In this document: piece after piece, positions 18,101 to 24,437 of the stretch
Position numbering within the stretch: position 1 is the stretch's first letter
Layout of the letters: every line of letters starts with the position of its first letter
Origin: Cyclobacteriaceae bacterium
GTDB lineage: Bacteria > Bacteroidota > Bacteroidia > Cytophagales > Cyclobacteriaceae
NCBI GenBank assembly: GCA_028278225.1
Contig: JANQEU010000069.1
Coordinates: 1 to 64,000, forward strand
Direction of reading: 5' to 3'
Length of the DNA stretch: 64,000 nucleotides
Program-made: the position numbers and the translations under genes
The notes under the pieces: generated by a model
The model's database searches: none
What the model was told of the DNA's origin: nothing
The model's input: only the letters and a program-made list of their open reading frames with translations

Positions 18101-19685
18101 TTGTACCGCTGATAGTCACTTCAGTACCTACCGGCCCACTGGAAGGTGAGAATGATGTGATCGCAGGAGGCGAAAGGATGTCATTCCTCAATACAGAGAC
18201 TGTGTTATCATTATTATTTGCAACAGCCAAATCCGGCTTACCATCGTTGTCTGCATCTCCCATGAATAAAGCAACAGGAATGGCCCCGGTAGAAAAATCA
18301 ACTTTATCGGAAAAGCTGACGGTACCGCTACCCGGACTGGTATTCTTCAATACAGAAACTGAATTGCCTACGCTGTTCGCTGATGCCAGATCGATCCTGC
18401 CATCGCCATCCAGATCGCCGATTGATACTGCTTTTGGCCCCGTGTCCGTTGTATAATCCACTTTTGTGGCATAACTAACGGAGCCCGCCCCGGTACTGGT
18501 ATTCCTCAGAACCGATATGGTGCCGCTACTATAATTTACCACTGCTAAATCCATTTTACCATCTTCATCAAAATCTCCCACTGAAACTGAGTTAGGTTCT
18601 GTCCCGGTGGCAAAATCCACTTTTGTGGCATAATTGATATTTCCGGCACCCGTGCTGGTGTTCCTTAACAATGACACTGTGTTACTACTACTATTTGCTA
18701 CCGCTAAATCAAGTTTCCCGTCTGTATCAAAATCACCCACTGAGACTGATATTGGATCCGTACCGGTTGTAAAGTCTGACTTGGCAGCAAAACTTATGGA
18801 TCCGGCGCCTGTGCTTGTATTCCTATATACAGACACTGAGCCGTTACTTGTATTCGCTGCCGCTAAATCAGCCTTACCATCATTGTCAAAATCACCTATC
18901 GAGATCGAATAGGAGCTGGATTCTATGGTATAATCAATTTTTGTGGCAAAGCTGATATCCCCACTACCCGTACTTGTATTTCTTAAGACCGACACGGAAC
19001 TATTCGCAACCGCTAAATCTGCCTTGCCGTCATTATCCAGATCACCAATTGAAACTGAATAGGGGCCCGCTCCGGTGGCAAAGTCTTCCTTGGCAGCATA
19101 ACTAATTGAGCCCAACCCGGTACTTGTATTCCTGAACACCGAAACAGTGTTGCCATTGGAATTCACTACTGCCAAATCTGCATGGCCGTCTCCATCCAGA
19201 TCACCCATCGCAACTGACCAGGGATTTGTCCCTGTTGCAAAATCAACTTTAGATGCAAATGAACTTACATCAATTCCGGTTCCATCACTGGAAAAAGTCA
19301 CCACAAATGGAGAACCTGAATAGGCCTGCAGGCCATTTGCCAGTACGGTTACAGGTTGATAGGTGGACCCTGCGGAAACCGTTACCGTAAGTTCGGTAGT
19401 AGTGGCTGCAGATACCTGGGCTTGTGTAGCTCCAAAAAATACAATGTTGTTTGATGGTGTGGTATCAAAATTAGTACCGGTGATCGTAACTGAAGTCCCG
19501 ATGGGTCCGCTGACAGGAGTGAACGAAGTGATGGTCGGCTGGCCATTCAGCATCAGACAATAGCAAATTAAAATTATGCCTGAAACACATCTGCTCTGTC
19601 TGCCGGCAAATTGAAATGGCCGGGTTGTTCTATTGCATAGGGAAGAAACACAAGCTTTGTTCAATCTGATCATGATGCAGTTCAT
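9120..19685 (-). CDS. Giant 3,521-residue T9SS-secreted multidomain adhesin-like protein
   Basis: Domains in order, with approximate residues: signal region (to 48), IPT/TIG (50-130), FG-GAP/VCBS repeats (135-505), second IPT/TIG (505-595), second FG-GAP/VCBS block (598-968), about six propeller-like repeats containing NDGTKMYVVG (975-1228), a beta-sandwich linker (1231-1340), LamG (1342-1552), leucine-rich repeats (1558-1895), Ig-like (1898-1992), LamG (1995-2218), parallel beta-helix (2222-2478), LamG (2488-2685), four cadherin-type repeats (2695-3100), a unique region, and a type A T9SS sorting domain from about 3438 (AYPNPMNDEITFRFYV to the end). FG-GAP blades carry DxDxDG-type calcium loops (GDLDGDGKADLAVANS). 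The protein should be exported by T9SS and anchored or released at the surface. Start may be the internal Met at residue 5. Confidence 0.9.
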   Translation of the reverse strand: MNCIMIRLNKACVSSLCNRTTRPFQFAGRQSRCVSGIILICYCLMLNGQPTITSFTPVSGPIGTSVTITGTNFDTTPSNNIVFFGATQAQVSAATTTELTVTVSAGSTYQPVTVLANGLQAYSGSPFVVTFSSDGTGIDVSSFASKVDFATGTNPWSVAMGDLDGDGHADLAVVNSNGNTVSVFRNTSTGLGSISYAAKEDFATGAGPYSVSIGDLDNDGKADLAVANSSVSVLRNTSTGSGDISFATKIDYTIESSSYSISIGDFDNDGKADLAAANTSNGSVSVYRNTSTGAGSISFAAKSDFTTGTDPISVSVGDFDTDGKLDLAVANSSSNTVSLLRNTSTGAGNINYATKVDFATGTEPNSVSVGDFDEDGKMDLAVVNYSSGTISVLRNTSTGAGSVSYATKVDYTTDTGPKAVSIGDLDGDGRIDLASANSVGNSVSVLKNTSPGSGTVSFSDKVDFSTGAIPVALFMGDADNDGKPDLAVANNNDNTVSVLRNDILSPPAITSFSPSSGPVGTEVTISGTNFDTTPANNTVFFGATKTTVTAASGTELTVTVPAGATYQHITVLTNELIAYSATPFVVTFDSDRDIDAGSFEAKVDFATGTTPNSVAISDIDGDGLADLAAVNYDSYTVSVFRNISSGPGSIDYDTRLDYATGTEPISVSIGDLDGDGKSDLALTNYRSHTVSVFRNTSTVGSISYDTRVDYSTGSASYPQSVSIGDLDGDGRADLAVANSDNHTVSIFRNISPGAGTISYDTKVDYSTGANPKSVSIGDLDGDGKAELAVANSTDATVSVLRNTSTGAGTISYAAKVDFAAGSTSRSVSISDMDGDGRADLAVANSGSGSVSILRNTSPGASTISFDSKVDYATGASPFSVSIGDLNGDGMADLAVSNSSSSTASVFENTSTAPGTISFADKVDFATGSAPRSVSIGDLDNDGKADVVTANLGGNTLSIFRNALIVSPSLTYSVSPDVSTAVFSGVTYNIAPEETSPRGLAFNNDGTKMYVVGIDQADVNEYILGSAYDVSTASFNTGFSVGSQDNSPEDIVFNDDGTKMYIVGFLGTSVYEYALGTAFDVSTASYVTSFSVASEDGGPAGVSFNNSGTKMFVIGWGVDNVYEYTLSNAFDVSSAGFSINFSVSSEEASSRDLSFSKDGTRMYVLGGDGLDVNEYALSEGFNISTATFVTNYSVADQETEVHGLAFNNSGTKMYVTGGVGDDVNVYDLSSNAFNEAATNDGIVEGSLIVSISNDTFINAGGSLTSPTHFTIDNLPSGLVPSMAVAADGLTATLTLTGNTENHDDVDDITDLQFTFTDAAFAGGDASIVNSATGASSNLGIDFNDDLIAYYPFTGNATDESGHGLDGTVSGATLAADRFGNTGSAYNFDGVDDFIQVPTSPQILNTSTNQFTFAGWIYSVAGDGTTSQNVFEATTATSGTNNEVYFEASMPGTMRFGITDDSNGEHLATSRSLELNTWYFVVGTYDGSEQKIYINGELDDTQIWTDNFTINSGIYIGKDIQGGQLFNGIIDDLRIFNRAVPATEIADLYNENGWADREALMALYNSTDGANWTNNTNWGAGFDLSTWYGVTVDMNGNVSSLILRDNNLIGTIPSEIGYLSNMSNLTLDQNGLTGSVPSELGNLNNLTSLNLSINALSGSIPTELANISNLQSLLLYSNNLSGGIPVELGSMPNLASLDLESNSLTGEIPSELSNLTNLNSLNLGSNELSGSIPTWVADFTNLHTLILSGNNLTGTIPVVLGNLSNLGYLNLGGNQLTGEIPTELGNLSNLEILYLYTNQLSGSIPTELGNLSSLSVLNLKENNLSGGIPPGLGDLTSLEELILNDNKLSGTVPEELGNPPNLEYFEIQNNSFQTLPDFSSAAWTGTIIRFSVQNNVLGFDDIIPNIGINNFNYSPQNPTDSETTSYVVAGNNYTMTVSETAPNTSFQWQKDGVDIDGATANSYTIIGFSPSDEGIYTCVMTNSSVQGLTLTRNNITLMENTDLVAYYPFDGNAADGSGHGNNGTVTGAILTVDRFGNENSAYSFDGVDDLIEISATSSIAWSDTYDFSVLAWVKPSSVTGRTWVISADPASNGEFQWRMSVFDGVAHANIDNAGNAGWDMVGNTQLSLDSWNFIGYTYNGSTKEVRIYMDGQFDTSGTSTISGTAVPASFDKFILGAAAQWSNPAAEFFNGSIDDIKVFNRLLSDAEIMDLYTEGGWGLESTYHVSTAGDDSNDGSITSPFRNIQTALTQAGQGYVIKVAAGAYDEGLITQSQVTLLGGYSENFLEAERDIFSNKTVIRALSAVLLTDDHACTIDGFVFDGNNTAEIGLDINAASSVSHNIVLDIGFAGVGIELNGEGDVINNVINTDGETGIRIYATSPTVKNNIIYNNAFGISNISAEGAPKYNCVAFNTYNYTGFYDSPGIGDISLNPRFVDTSTDDYRLLSSSPAIDAGDPTDPVGDEPDPNGGRINMGAYGGTKNAQLGVDALGIVAYYLFNGDAVDESGNGLDGTVNGATLSTDRFGGATSAYSFDGVDDYIDVADDPSLNFGTGDFSISVWARTGSSNAMRIVAKSDHDQDNGYQLGITNSAVFYLLDIGPGNDSGDPVNDDAWHHIVGVREGNDLRLYVDGELADAVSGVASYDVSTSLSLKIGRRDGAQPTYFEGSIDDIRIYDRAITAPEVSDLYGEGGWPVQGNNAPTDLILSSQTIAENQVIGTLIGSLSTTDSDTGDSHTYSLVTGTGDTDNSSFSITNDQLLSAEVFDFETKSSYSIRIRTDDGNGGIYEKVFTITVTDINEGANNSPTDITLSSASVFEEQLVGTEVGTLGTTDIDAGDTHTYSLVAGTGSADNGSFSISGDRLLTAEVFDFETRSSYDIRIQTDDGNGGTFEKTFTITVIDINETGNNAPTDIQLSNQNVSENPVGTTFVGNLSTVDADAGDMHTYSFAAGTGDADNSSFSINNDQLLSDEGFDFETKSSYSIRIQTDDGNGGVFAKEFTITVIDVNESPTDITLSNNTISANSGTTVVGILNTEDPDAGESHTYSFVTGDGDEDNGSFTISGNQLKTAGNLTADTYFIRIASADRNQSAIEESFGIEVVEATVLPTDISYGIGIENYRILSFPFSQVGISEIFGNAVFGEAGDFWLLGYTHPGPARGLTSGTSLRAGEGYWFIAKEPLTITIPSGSPAPLNDRMEFELSLDQGWNLVGNPFLAALNWPGIVTYNENQNYINTGDIITTSGVHQYANGGYSLVATFDEFEGGWVETSAAVTVYIPSPTVWGRMALVSNQPVHDTYVNSVDDWQILINIESGKQKSNLAGIGMHPESDEGFDLRDVSLPPKISDELKFELLEYYSGLTKNIVSPSPSFEWIYDINVSNERVNMTWDREISKQVSGDLLIYFPGRDVAFDMKDRSSVSALPSQDRQMKIFYGDDAPLEKLGIQAQAYPNPMNDEITFRFYVFGDGENKEVTIETFSVEGSQVNTIKQTFPSGHWATCQWRETQMPSGIYLYRVSIDQKHSELQRIIKLR

Positions 19686-19799
19686 TCATTAGCCTGTGGG
19701 CTGGTTGTTGGCTTCTTACTGAACTTTATCATTTGGCCATTAGCTATTGGCGGTGAGCTTCCGGCTACTGGCTCTTTTAAATATCAATGGTCATCATAC

Positions 19800-20528
19800 C
19801 TAATTTTCACCTGGCGGTCCTGGTGGAGCATCAAATATCTCATCACCAGGTTTCGTAGAACTCCCTCCCAGAATGTAAACAGGAACGGCTATTCCCAGTG
19901 CTGCCAGCGGTGCTATTTTGACTGCTAATCCAACCCCAGATTTGATCTGTACCGGAATGAGTTCTGATGAAATATCCGTATTGGTGGTTGGTCTTACTAA
20001 TATCCAGTAATCATTTCCCTTGTCCAACTGCTTCGGCAGTATCCCATTGAAAGATTGCCCTGTATGATCTTCCGCCAACGTCTGCACCATATTTCCCCGG
20101 CGATAGAGCTCTATATCATAGCTGTTGACATTATGATAGTCCTGCCATGAGAAATTCATCTTTTTCCCCAGTTTGAATACCTGGTTTTCCGGGACATTCA
20201 CCTTGACAGGAAAAGTAGAGGCCATCACATCAAATTTGAATAACACATCCCCCTTGTATTGGCCAAACTGTTCATTCCCATCAAAACTGATTTCATATGT
20301 TTGACCCGGAACCATGTCCTTATATGTGAAATCAATAGGCTGACTGAAGGCGTCGATGGACGAATAAATCAGCATGTTGTACCGTTCACGATTGCTGTGA
20401 CTGGCATTGATCAATGCCGAGAAAGTAACAATTCCCTCCTCATCTACCGTCAGGTTGTTGATCTCCAGGGACTGGGGCACACCTGTGACCCACATTAGTC
20501 CAAAAATGACGATCAGGACTGATTTCAT
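19800..20528 (-). CDS. Secreted protein of unknown function with C-terminal hydrophobic segment
   Basis: The 242-residue protein has an N-terminal signal sequence (MKSVLIVIFGLMWVTGVPQS). A beta-rich body of about 180 residues follows, including WQDYHNVNSYDIELYRRG, which resembles a fibronectin-type fold. Near the C-terminus a hydrophobic stretch (VKIAPLAALGIAVPVYILGG) is followed by a proline/glycine-rich tail (DAPPGPPGEN). It could be anchored by that segment. It is the first gene of the block that includes the giant T9SS protein (114-bp gap), the caspase and the DUF4384 protein. I recognise no family. Confidence 0.65.
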   Translation of the reverse strand: MKSVLIVIFGLMWVTGVPQSLEINNLTVDEEGIVTFSALINASHSNRERYNMLIYSSIDAFSQPIDFTYKDMVPGQTYEISFDGNEQFGQYKGDVLFKFDVMASTFPVKVNVPENQVFKLGKKMNFSWQDYHNVNSYDIELYRRGNMVQTLAEDHTGQSFNGILPKQLDKGNDYWILVRPTTNTDISSELIPVQIKSGVGLAVKIAPLAALGIAVPVYILGGSSTKPGDEIFDAPPGPPGEN

Positions 20529-20709
20529 GGCCGGGATCCCTGACTGATATGTAAGTCCTGAAGGTAGTCAATGGCCGGTAATTGATCAATGACTTACATC
20601 AGGGTGGTTAAAATATGTAAGAACACACCCCCGGATAGATCTCACCCGAGGTTAGCCTTTTTTGGTGTTCCTTCCTTTGGCAGGGGAGGAATTGTCAGGG
20701 TCCTGAAAT

Positions 20710-21840
20710 CTACTCCGGGAATTGGGTGGCATCTATCCCCGGGATGATCCTGATAGCGTTTTTGTAGTAAAGCTTTTTGAGTATCTCATCAGAAAGTCCC
20801 AAACCATAAAGGCTCCAAAAAGCATGGTACTTGTAATAGGGGAAGTACTCGTCTTCCGTTTCCAGCACCCTGAAGTAGGTGTAAAACTCTTCCTGGTTGT
20901 AAGCGTCTTTTCCAAACAGGATCCGGTCCTGGTATTTCTCAAAGAACTTTTGTGCCATCCTGGGTTGTCTGCCCAGTTCAGCAATTACAGCACTGATCTC
21001 GGGATAAACATTGGGATTTTCATCCAGCAACTTTCCCAATCTGCCCAGGTCATTGGCCAGCCAACCCATATGAGCATTGATGAAGGTTGTATTCGGATGT
21101 TTCTTAAATATGTTGTGTTGTTCAGCAATGATCTGTTCCCAGGGAGCTGGCCGGTTGGCATCCCTTTTTCTTCCGGGCCGTAGTTTGAGTTCTAACCAAC
21201 GCTCGTTTGTAGAATCATGCTTGTGCCAGAAAGGCGCAGGGTCTGCCGCATGTATCAGGACCGGTATTCCCAACTCTCCACATTTCGCCCAGATCGGATC
21301 CAGTCTCGGGTCATCGATTGCCAGCCTGTTTCCGTCGGTATCGCTATACGATAAGCCCAGACTTTTGTAGATCTTCAGCCCCCGGGCTCCTGCAGCTACA
21401 TCTTCTTCCAGTTGCCGGCAGGCTTCCGCCGCCCACCCATCTTCTCCGACATTCCTGAATGACACGTTGGTGAAAATGATAAACCTGCCGGGCGCCAGCA
21501 GTGTGGTGCTATCGATCATATTTTTAAGGTATTCCTGGGTTCCGATATCCCGGGTTTCCCTATTGAAGCCGCGACCACTCAGATTGACCATGGCTCCCAT
21601 GTTCAGAGAGTCCATCTCCTCGATCAGCCTCCTGATCTTCTTCTCTCCCAGACCCCATTGATGACTATGCACATCAATGAAAGGAAATTTTGCACTCATT
21701 ACAGATGTTTCCGGCACCACAAGTGTCGAGATAGGTTTATAGTTCTCAAACTCCATGGTAGGAGCTTCATCGTCATTCTGAGCGACAAGGGTTAACCCGG
21801 GTGACAGGAAAGCCAATATGATCAGGATTCGTAGTTTCAT
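20710..21840 (-). CDS. Secreted amidohydrolase-superfamily protein
   Basis: The frame is open from 21933, but the ATG at 21840 starts a normal signal peptide (MKLRILIILAFLSPGLTLVAQ), so I use it (376 residues). The protein has the TIM-barrel metal motifs of the amidohydrolase-2 group: FIDVHSHQW near residue 55 (HxH), RGLKIYKSLGLS (candidate Lys), VLIHAADP (His), FINAHMGWLANDL (His) and LFGKDAY (Asp). Family members hydrolyse or decarboxylate cyclic or carboxylated substrates; which one is unknown. The signal peptide is notable because most relatives of this group are cytoplasmic. It stands alone. Confidence 0.8.
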   Translation of the reverse strand: MKLRILIILAFLSPGLTLVAQNDDEAPTMEFENYKPISTLVVPETSVMSAKFPFIDVHSHQWGLGEKKIRRLIEEMDSLNMGAMVNLSGRGFNRETRDIGTQEYLKNMIDSTTLLAPGRFIIFTNVSFRNVGEDGWAAEACRQLEEDVAAGARGLKIYKSLGLSYSDTDGNRLAIDDPRLDPIWAKCGELGIPVLIHAADPAPFWHKHDSTNERWLELKLRPGRKRDANRPAPWEQIIAEQHNIFKKHPNTTFINAHMGWLANDLGRLGKLLDENPNVYPEISAVIAELGRQPRMAQKFFEKYQDRILFGKDAYNQEEFYTYFRVLETEDEYFPYYKYHAFWSLYGLGLSDEILKKLYYKNAIRIIPGIDATQFPE

Positions 21841-21973
21841 CGTCAGTTGTACTTCTTCAATTCCAATTGGGTTGCAAAGTAGTCGCAATGCCTGTGGATT
21901 TGCAAATAAAAGATGGTGAGAGGTCCCTGGCATAAGACCTGGACGGGTCTGACAACCTGTGTCAGGAATTGAT

Positions 21974-22192
21974 CTATGGGGATTTGGTAATTCTTATGAC
22001 AAAAGCAATGATGGCCAGCATTAGCCAAACCCACGGAAAACCATGCAGAATGGTGTCAAACCAATCTATTGGTTTCATTCCGGCTGCTCCACCCGCGATC
22101 CAGCGGATCTTTCCCAGAATGTGGGGCTCTGGTTTGAAGGGTGCCAATCCAAGCGTCAATGAAAGTATCAGGGGAATAATCAGTTTTCTCAT
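21974..22192 (-). CDS. Small conserved membrane protein, often labelled RND transporter
   Basis: Starting at the ATG at 22192 gives a 72-residue protein with two hydrophobic segments (LIIPLILSLTLGLAPF and FPWVWLMLAIIAFVIRI) and a conserved middle (PEPHILGKIRWIAGGAAGMK). Small proteins of this pattern are common in Bacteroidota. They are often named RND transporter in automatic annotation, but they are far too short to be such a pump. The frame extends to 22243 with no good reason to start there. It is divergent from the sigma-54-type promoter at 22388. Confidence 0.75.
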   Translation of the reverse strand: MRKLIIPLILSLTLGLAPFKPEPHILGKIRWIAGGAAGMKPIDWFDTILHGFPWVWLMLAIIAFVIRITKSP

Positions 22193-22387
22193 TTCGATAG
22201 TATCTGAGGGCAAAATAGCAGTAGTTTTTTGAATCCCGGGCATTCACTGAAGGAAAGAGGAAAAAGTCATGACCATCTGTTTGAAAGGGGGATAGCGTTC
22301 GGAAGAATTCAAAATTGTGTACGATTTCGGCCAAGTTCACCGTATTGAAATTCCTGTTCAGCAACAAAAACACTGGTTTATACATTT

Positions 22388-22402
22388 TGGCACGACTCTT
22401 GC
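22388..22402 (+). promoter_or_regulatory. Sigma-54 (RpoN) promoter, -24/-12
   Basis: TGGCACGACTCTTGC matches the sigma-54 consensus TGGCACG-N4-TTGC at every conserved position, with the GG and GC dinucleotides exactly spaced. The expected transcription start is about 22414, only 4 bp before the ATG at 22418. That start would make the mRNA almost leaderless, which is the weak point. The likely unit is the 86-residue gene plus the PspC gene. Confidence 0.7.
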
Positions 22403-22417
22403 GGCAAGGGGAATTAT

Positions 22418-22678
22418 ATGTCAACGAAGAGGACATCTTTAAGTGCCAATGTGACCAGAACCCTGTTAATAATTCTCGGAGTTATTATAGCTGCCCTGTT
22501 GACTTTGAATTCATCGATATTCTTCAGTGACGCATCTTCGGCATTCTCCAATAAATTTCTTGCCCAGCAGGAAGAAGATAAGAAGATCAAGGCTGAGACC
22601 ATCTCAAAATCTACACTGGAAGGACTCGTTAAGGTTTCAAAATTTATTTACCGAAATCTTCCTACTTTCGAGAAGTAA
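22418..22678 (+). CDS. Small single-pass membrane protein of unknown function
   Basis: The 86-residue protein has one hydrophobic segment near residues 14-32 (TLLIILGVIIAALLTLNSS) and a charged helical part (QQEEDKKIKAETISKS) that should face either the periplasm or the cytoplasm. I recognise no family. It lies right behind the sigma-54-type promoter and 16 bp ahead of the PspC gene, so the two probably form an envelope-stress operon. Confidence 0.65.
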   Translation: MSTKRTSLSANVTRTLLIILGVIIAALLTLNSSIFFSDASSAFSNKFLAQQEEDKKIKAETISKSTLEGLVKVSKFIYRNLPTFEK

Positions 22679-22694
22679 ATTCGTCTAAATAAGT

Positions 22695-22883
22695 ATGAGT
22701 GGAAAATTGACAAGATCGGATGATCGTATACTTGGTGGTGTGTGTGCAGGACTGGCAGAATACTTTTCGCTGGATCCCACCGTAGTGAGAATAGCTTATG
22801 TAGTTCTATCTATACTCAGTGTTGGCTTTCCCGGCACATTGGTGTATATCATACTGTGGATAGTTATTCCGCCCAAGTTTTAA
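22695..22883 (+). CDS. PspC-domain membrane protein
   Basis: The 62-residue protein consists of one PspC domain: LTRSDDRILGGVCAGLAEYF, then DPTVVRIAYVVLSI and a closing hydrophobic segment VYIILWIVIPPK. PspC proteins sit in the inner membrane and belong to the phage-shock (envelope stress) response. In enterobacteria, the psp operon depends on sigma-54. Here too a sigma-54-type promoter lies upstream of the preceding gene, which supports a similar control. No pspA or pspF is in the window. Confidence 0.9.
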   Translation: MSGKLTRSDDRILGGVCAGLAEYFSLDPTVVRIAYVVLSILSVGFPGTLVYIILWIVIPPKF

Positions 22884-22918
22884 TAAGAAGCCCATACTCT
22901 TTCCGGAAGCGAATGGGT

Positions 22919-23039
22919 TGTCTCGAAAGGCATCAAATTATGAGAATGAGGTTTTGAAGCTTGCCGAGGTGTATTTCCATTTTTAATAATGATCAGGTTT
23001 CGACAGGCTCAACCTGACATTAAACTTCTTTCTGAGACA
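22919..23039. repeat. MITE-like element with near-perfect terminal inverted repeats
   Basis: TGTCTCGAAAG (22919-22929) faces CTTTCTGAGACA (23028-23039), which differ by one inserted base. Inside lies a hairpin with perfect 7-bp arms, TCAGGTT (22993-22999) and AACCTGA (23011-23017). The segment between 22950 and 22979 is a diverged copy of a stretch near 38055-38084. It encodes nothing. A small non-autonomous transposable element or its remnant is the likely reading. Confidence 0.45.
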
Positions 23040-23074
23040 GTTTCAATTGCGTGGTCCCCTTACAGAATGGAAAA

Positions 23075-24232
23075 TCAGTTGATTTTATTGATGGCGTTGA
23101 TCCAGCGTTCAGGGACTTCACCCTCGCTGGCTTGTTTGTAATCGGTATAACTGCAGGGGATCATTTTATTTCTTAAAAAAATGGAATCGGAATCTCCGTC
23201 AGGGATTTCCATCCACCATTTTTCAGACAATTTACTTTTGTAAAATCTTATGCTATCCGGGTTTCCACCCAGGGCTACCTCATAAACCAGATAGTCATTG
23301 GACATGAAATTCTTATCTCCTTTTCTGTGATAAAAGCCATCGATAAAGTACCAGATCATCGTAGCAATCACAGCGGCCGTTCGATTGTCTTCCCTGTCTT
23401 TTGAAGGGTCAAACTCATAGAATCCGATTGAACTCAATTTGTCATTTAGACCCGCATACCAACATATCTGACATGCCTCCTCCCCGGTTAGCCCAAATAC
23501 ACCCGGATGTGTTACGCCCGGGCAGTACTCCGACTTAATTGCGGACACATCAAATGAAACCATATCCGCATCACGAATAGTGGGCTCAAGCTCCTCTATG
23601 CTGTCATGAATTTCCCCCAGTCTTAATGTTTCAAAATACAATTTTTCCATCACTGCCAGTTGGGCTTCTTCCACAAAATAGGTCTGATATCCCAAATGGA
23701 TGTAGTTGAAAAGGAAATTGGGATCATGTTTCAGAATCGCGCCAATATGACTGGTATTATCAGGTCCTTTTTCGTCGAGATCAAATCTGGGATCGACATT
23801 GAGGCAAGTGATCAGTTTTTCAAGAGGTTGATATCCTCTGAACTGGGCAAGGTCCATATCATGTGACCCCCCTAATACGATGGGCACAATGCCTCTTTGA
23901 AGCAGGAATGCCAGCACTTCCTCCAATCTTTGTCTGGAATCTGCCGCTGTTGGTCCATTTCTTAAATTCCCCAAATCCAGGATCCTGCCTTTTCCTGAAG
24001 TTTTAGAGAGATCGTACAGTTTGCTCCTGACCTTATCGGGCCCCTTTTCAAAACCATCACCCTTCCCGTATCCCCCCCGGAACTCCGTCACACCGATGAT
24101 CGCCAGATCAATTCCATCAATATCATGCATAATCTCATTGTTGACGAAAATGGATTTTTGGAAGGAAGCGGAAGAGCGGCTTTCGTCGAGGATTTCAGTA
24201 CTGACCGGATCAAGGAAGAGTTTGAGGTCCAT
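23075..24232 (-). CDS. Arginase/formimidoylglutamase-fold protein with a depleted metal site
   Basis: The 385-residue protein has the ureohydrolase fold (arginase, agmatinase, formimidoylglutamase). The first metal motif, GGSHD with His124, is intact. The second motif, normally DxHxD, reads DPRFD (Asp147, Arg149, Asp151). The third, normally DxD, reads DVS (Asp228, Ser230). Arginase site A ligands (His, Asp, Asp, Asp) are thus all present, while the two ligands unique to site B (the middle His and the last Asp) are gone. The enzyme may use one metal, act on another substrate, or be inactive. No histidine or arginine degradation genes are nearby. Confidence 0.8.
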   Translation of the reverse strand: MDLKLFLDPVSTEILDESRSSASFQKSIFVNNEIMHDIDGIDLAIIGVTEFRGGYGKGDGFEKGPDKVRSKLYDLSKTSGKGRILDLGNLRNGPTAADSRQRLEEVLAFLLQRGIVPIVLGGSHDMDLAQFRGYQPLEKLITCLNVDPRFDLDEKGPDNTSHIGAILKHDPNFLFNYIHLGYQTYFVEEAQLAVMEKLYFETLRLGEIHDSIEELEPTIRDADMVSFDVSAIKSEYCPGVTHPGVFGLTGEEACQICWYAGLNDKLSSIGFYEFDPSKDREDNRTAAVIATMIWYFIDGFYHRKGDKNFMSNDYLVYEVALGGNPDSIRFYKSKLSEKWWMEIPDGDSDSIFLRNKMIPCSYTDYKQASEGEVPERWINAINKIN

Positions 24233-24437
24233 TTATTTACTTGAATGGGTAAAGTAAATAAAATGCCAATTATTAATAAATACTCACCGGAAAAAACCCG
24301 AAATGAATCAGGGGAAACCGCAACCCCAGCCCATAGTTATGAGAAGACCCACTTGCCCCGGTACCTGATTTTAAATCGAGGTGATGCTTTGAGGGCGCCT
24401 CATTTTTGGATAAATGTCAGGAATGTCAATGCTCGGT

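Noticed and set aside
17965-18456. 163-codon plus-strand frame inside the giant gene
   Set aside because: It is antisense to the IPT/FG-GAP part of the giant gene and is explained by its repeat composition.
16800-19300. Regularly spaced near-identical segments
   Set aside because: They resemble a CRISPR or tandem repeat at first sight, but they are the FG-GAP/VCBS repeats of the giant gene, in frame with period about 180 bp.
22193-22417. Enhancer sites for a sigma-54 activator
   Set aside because: I looked for inverted repeats in the 200 bp upstream of the -24/-12 element and found none convincing, so none is annotated.
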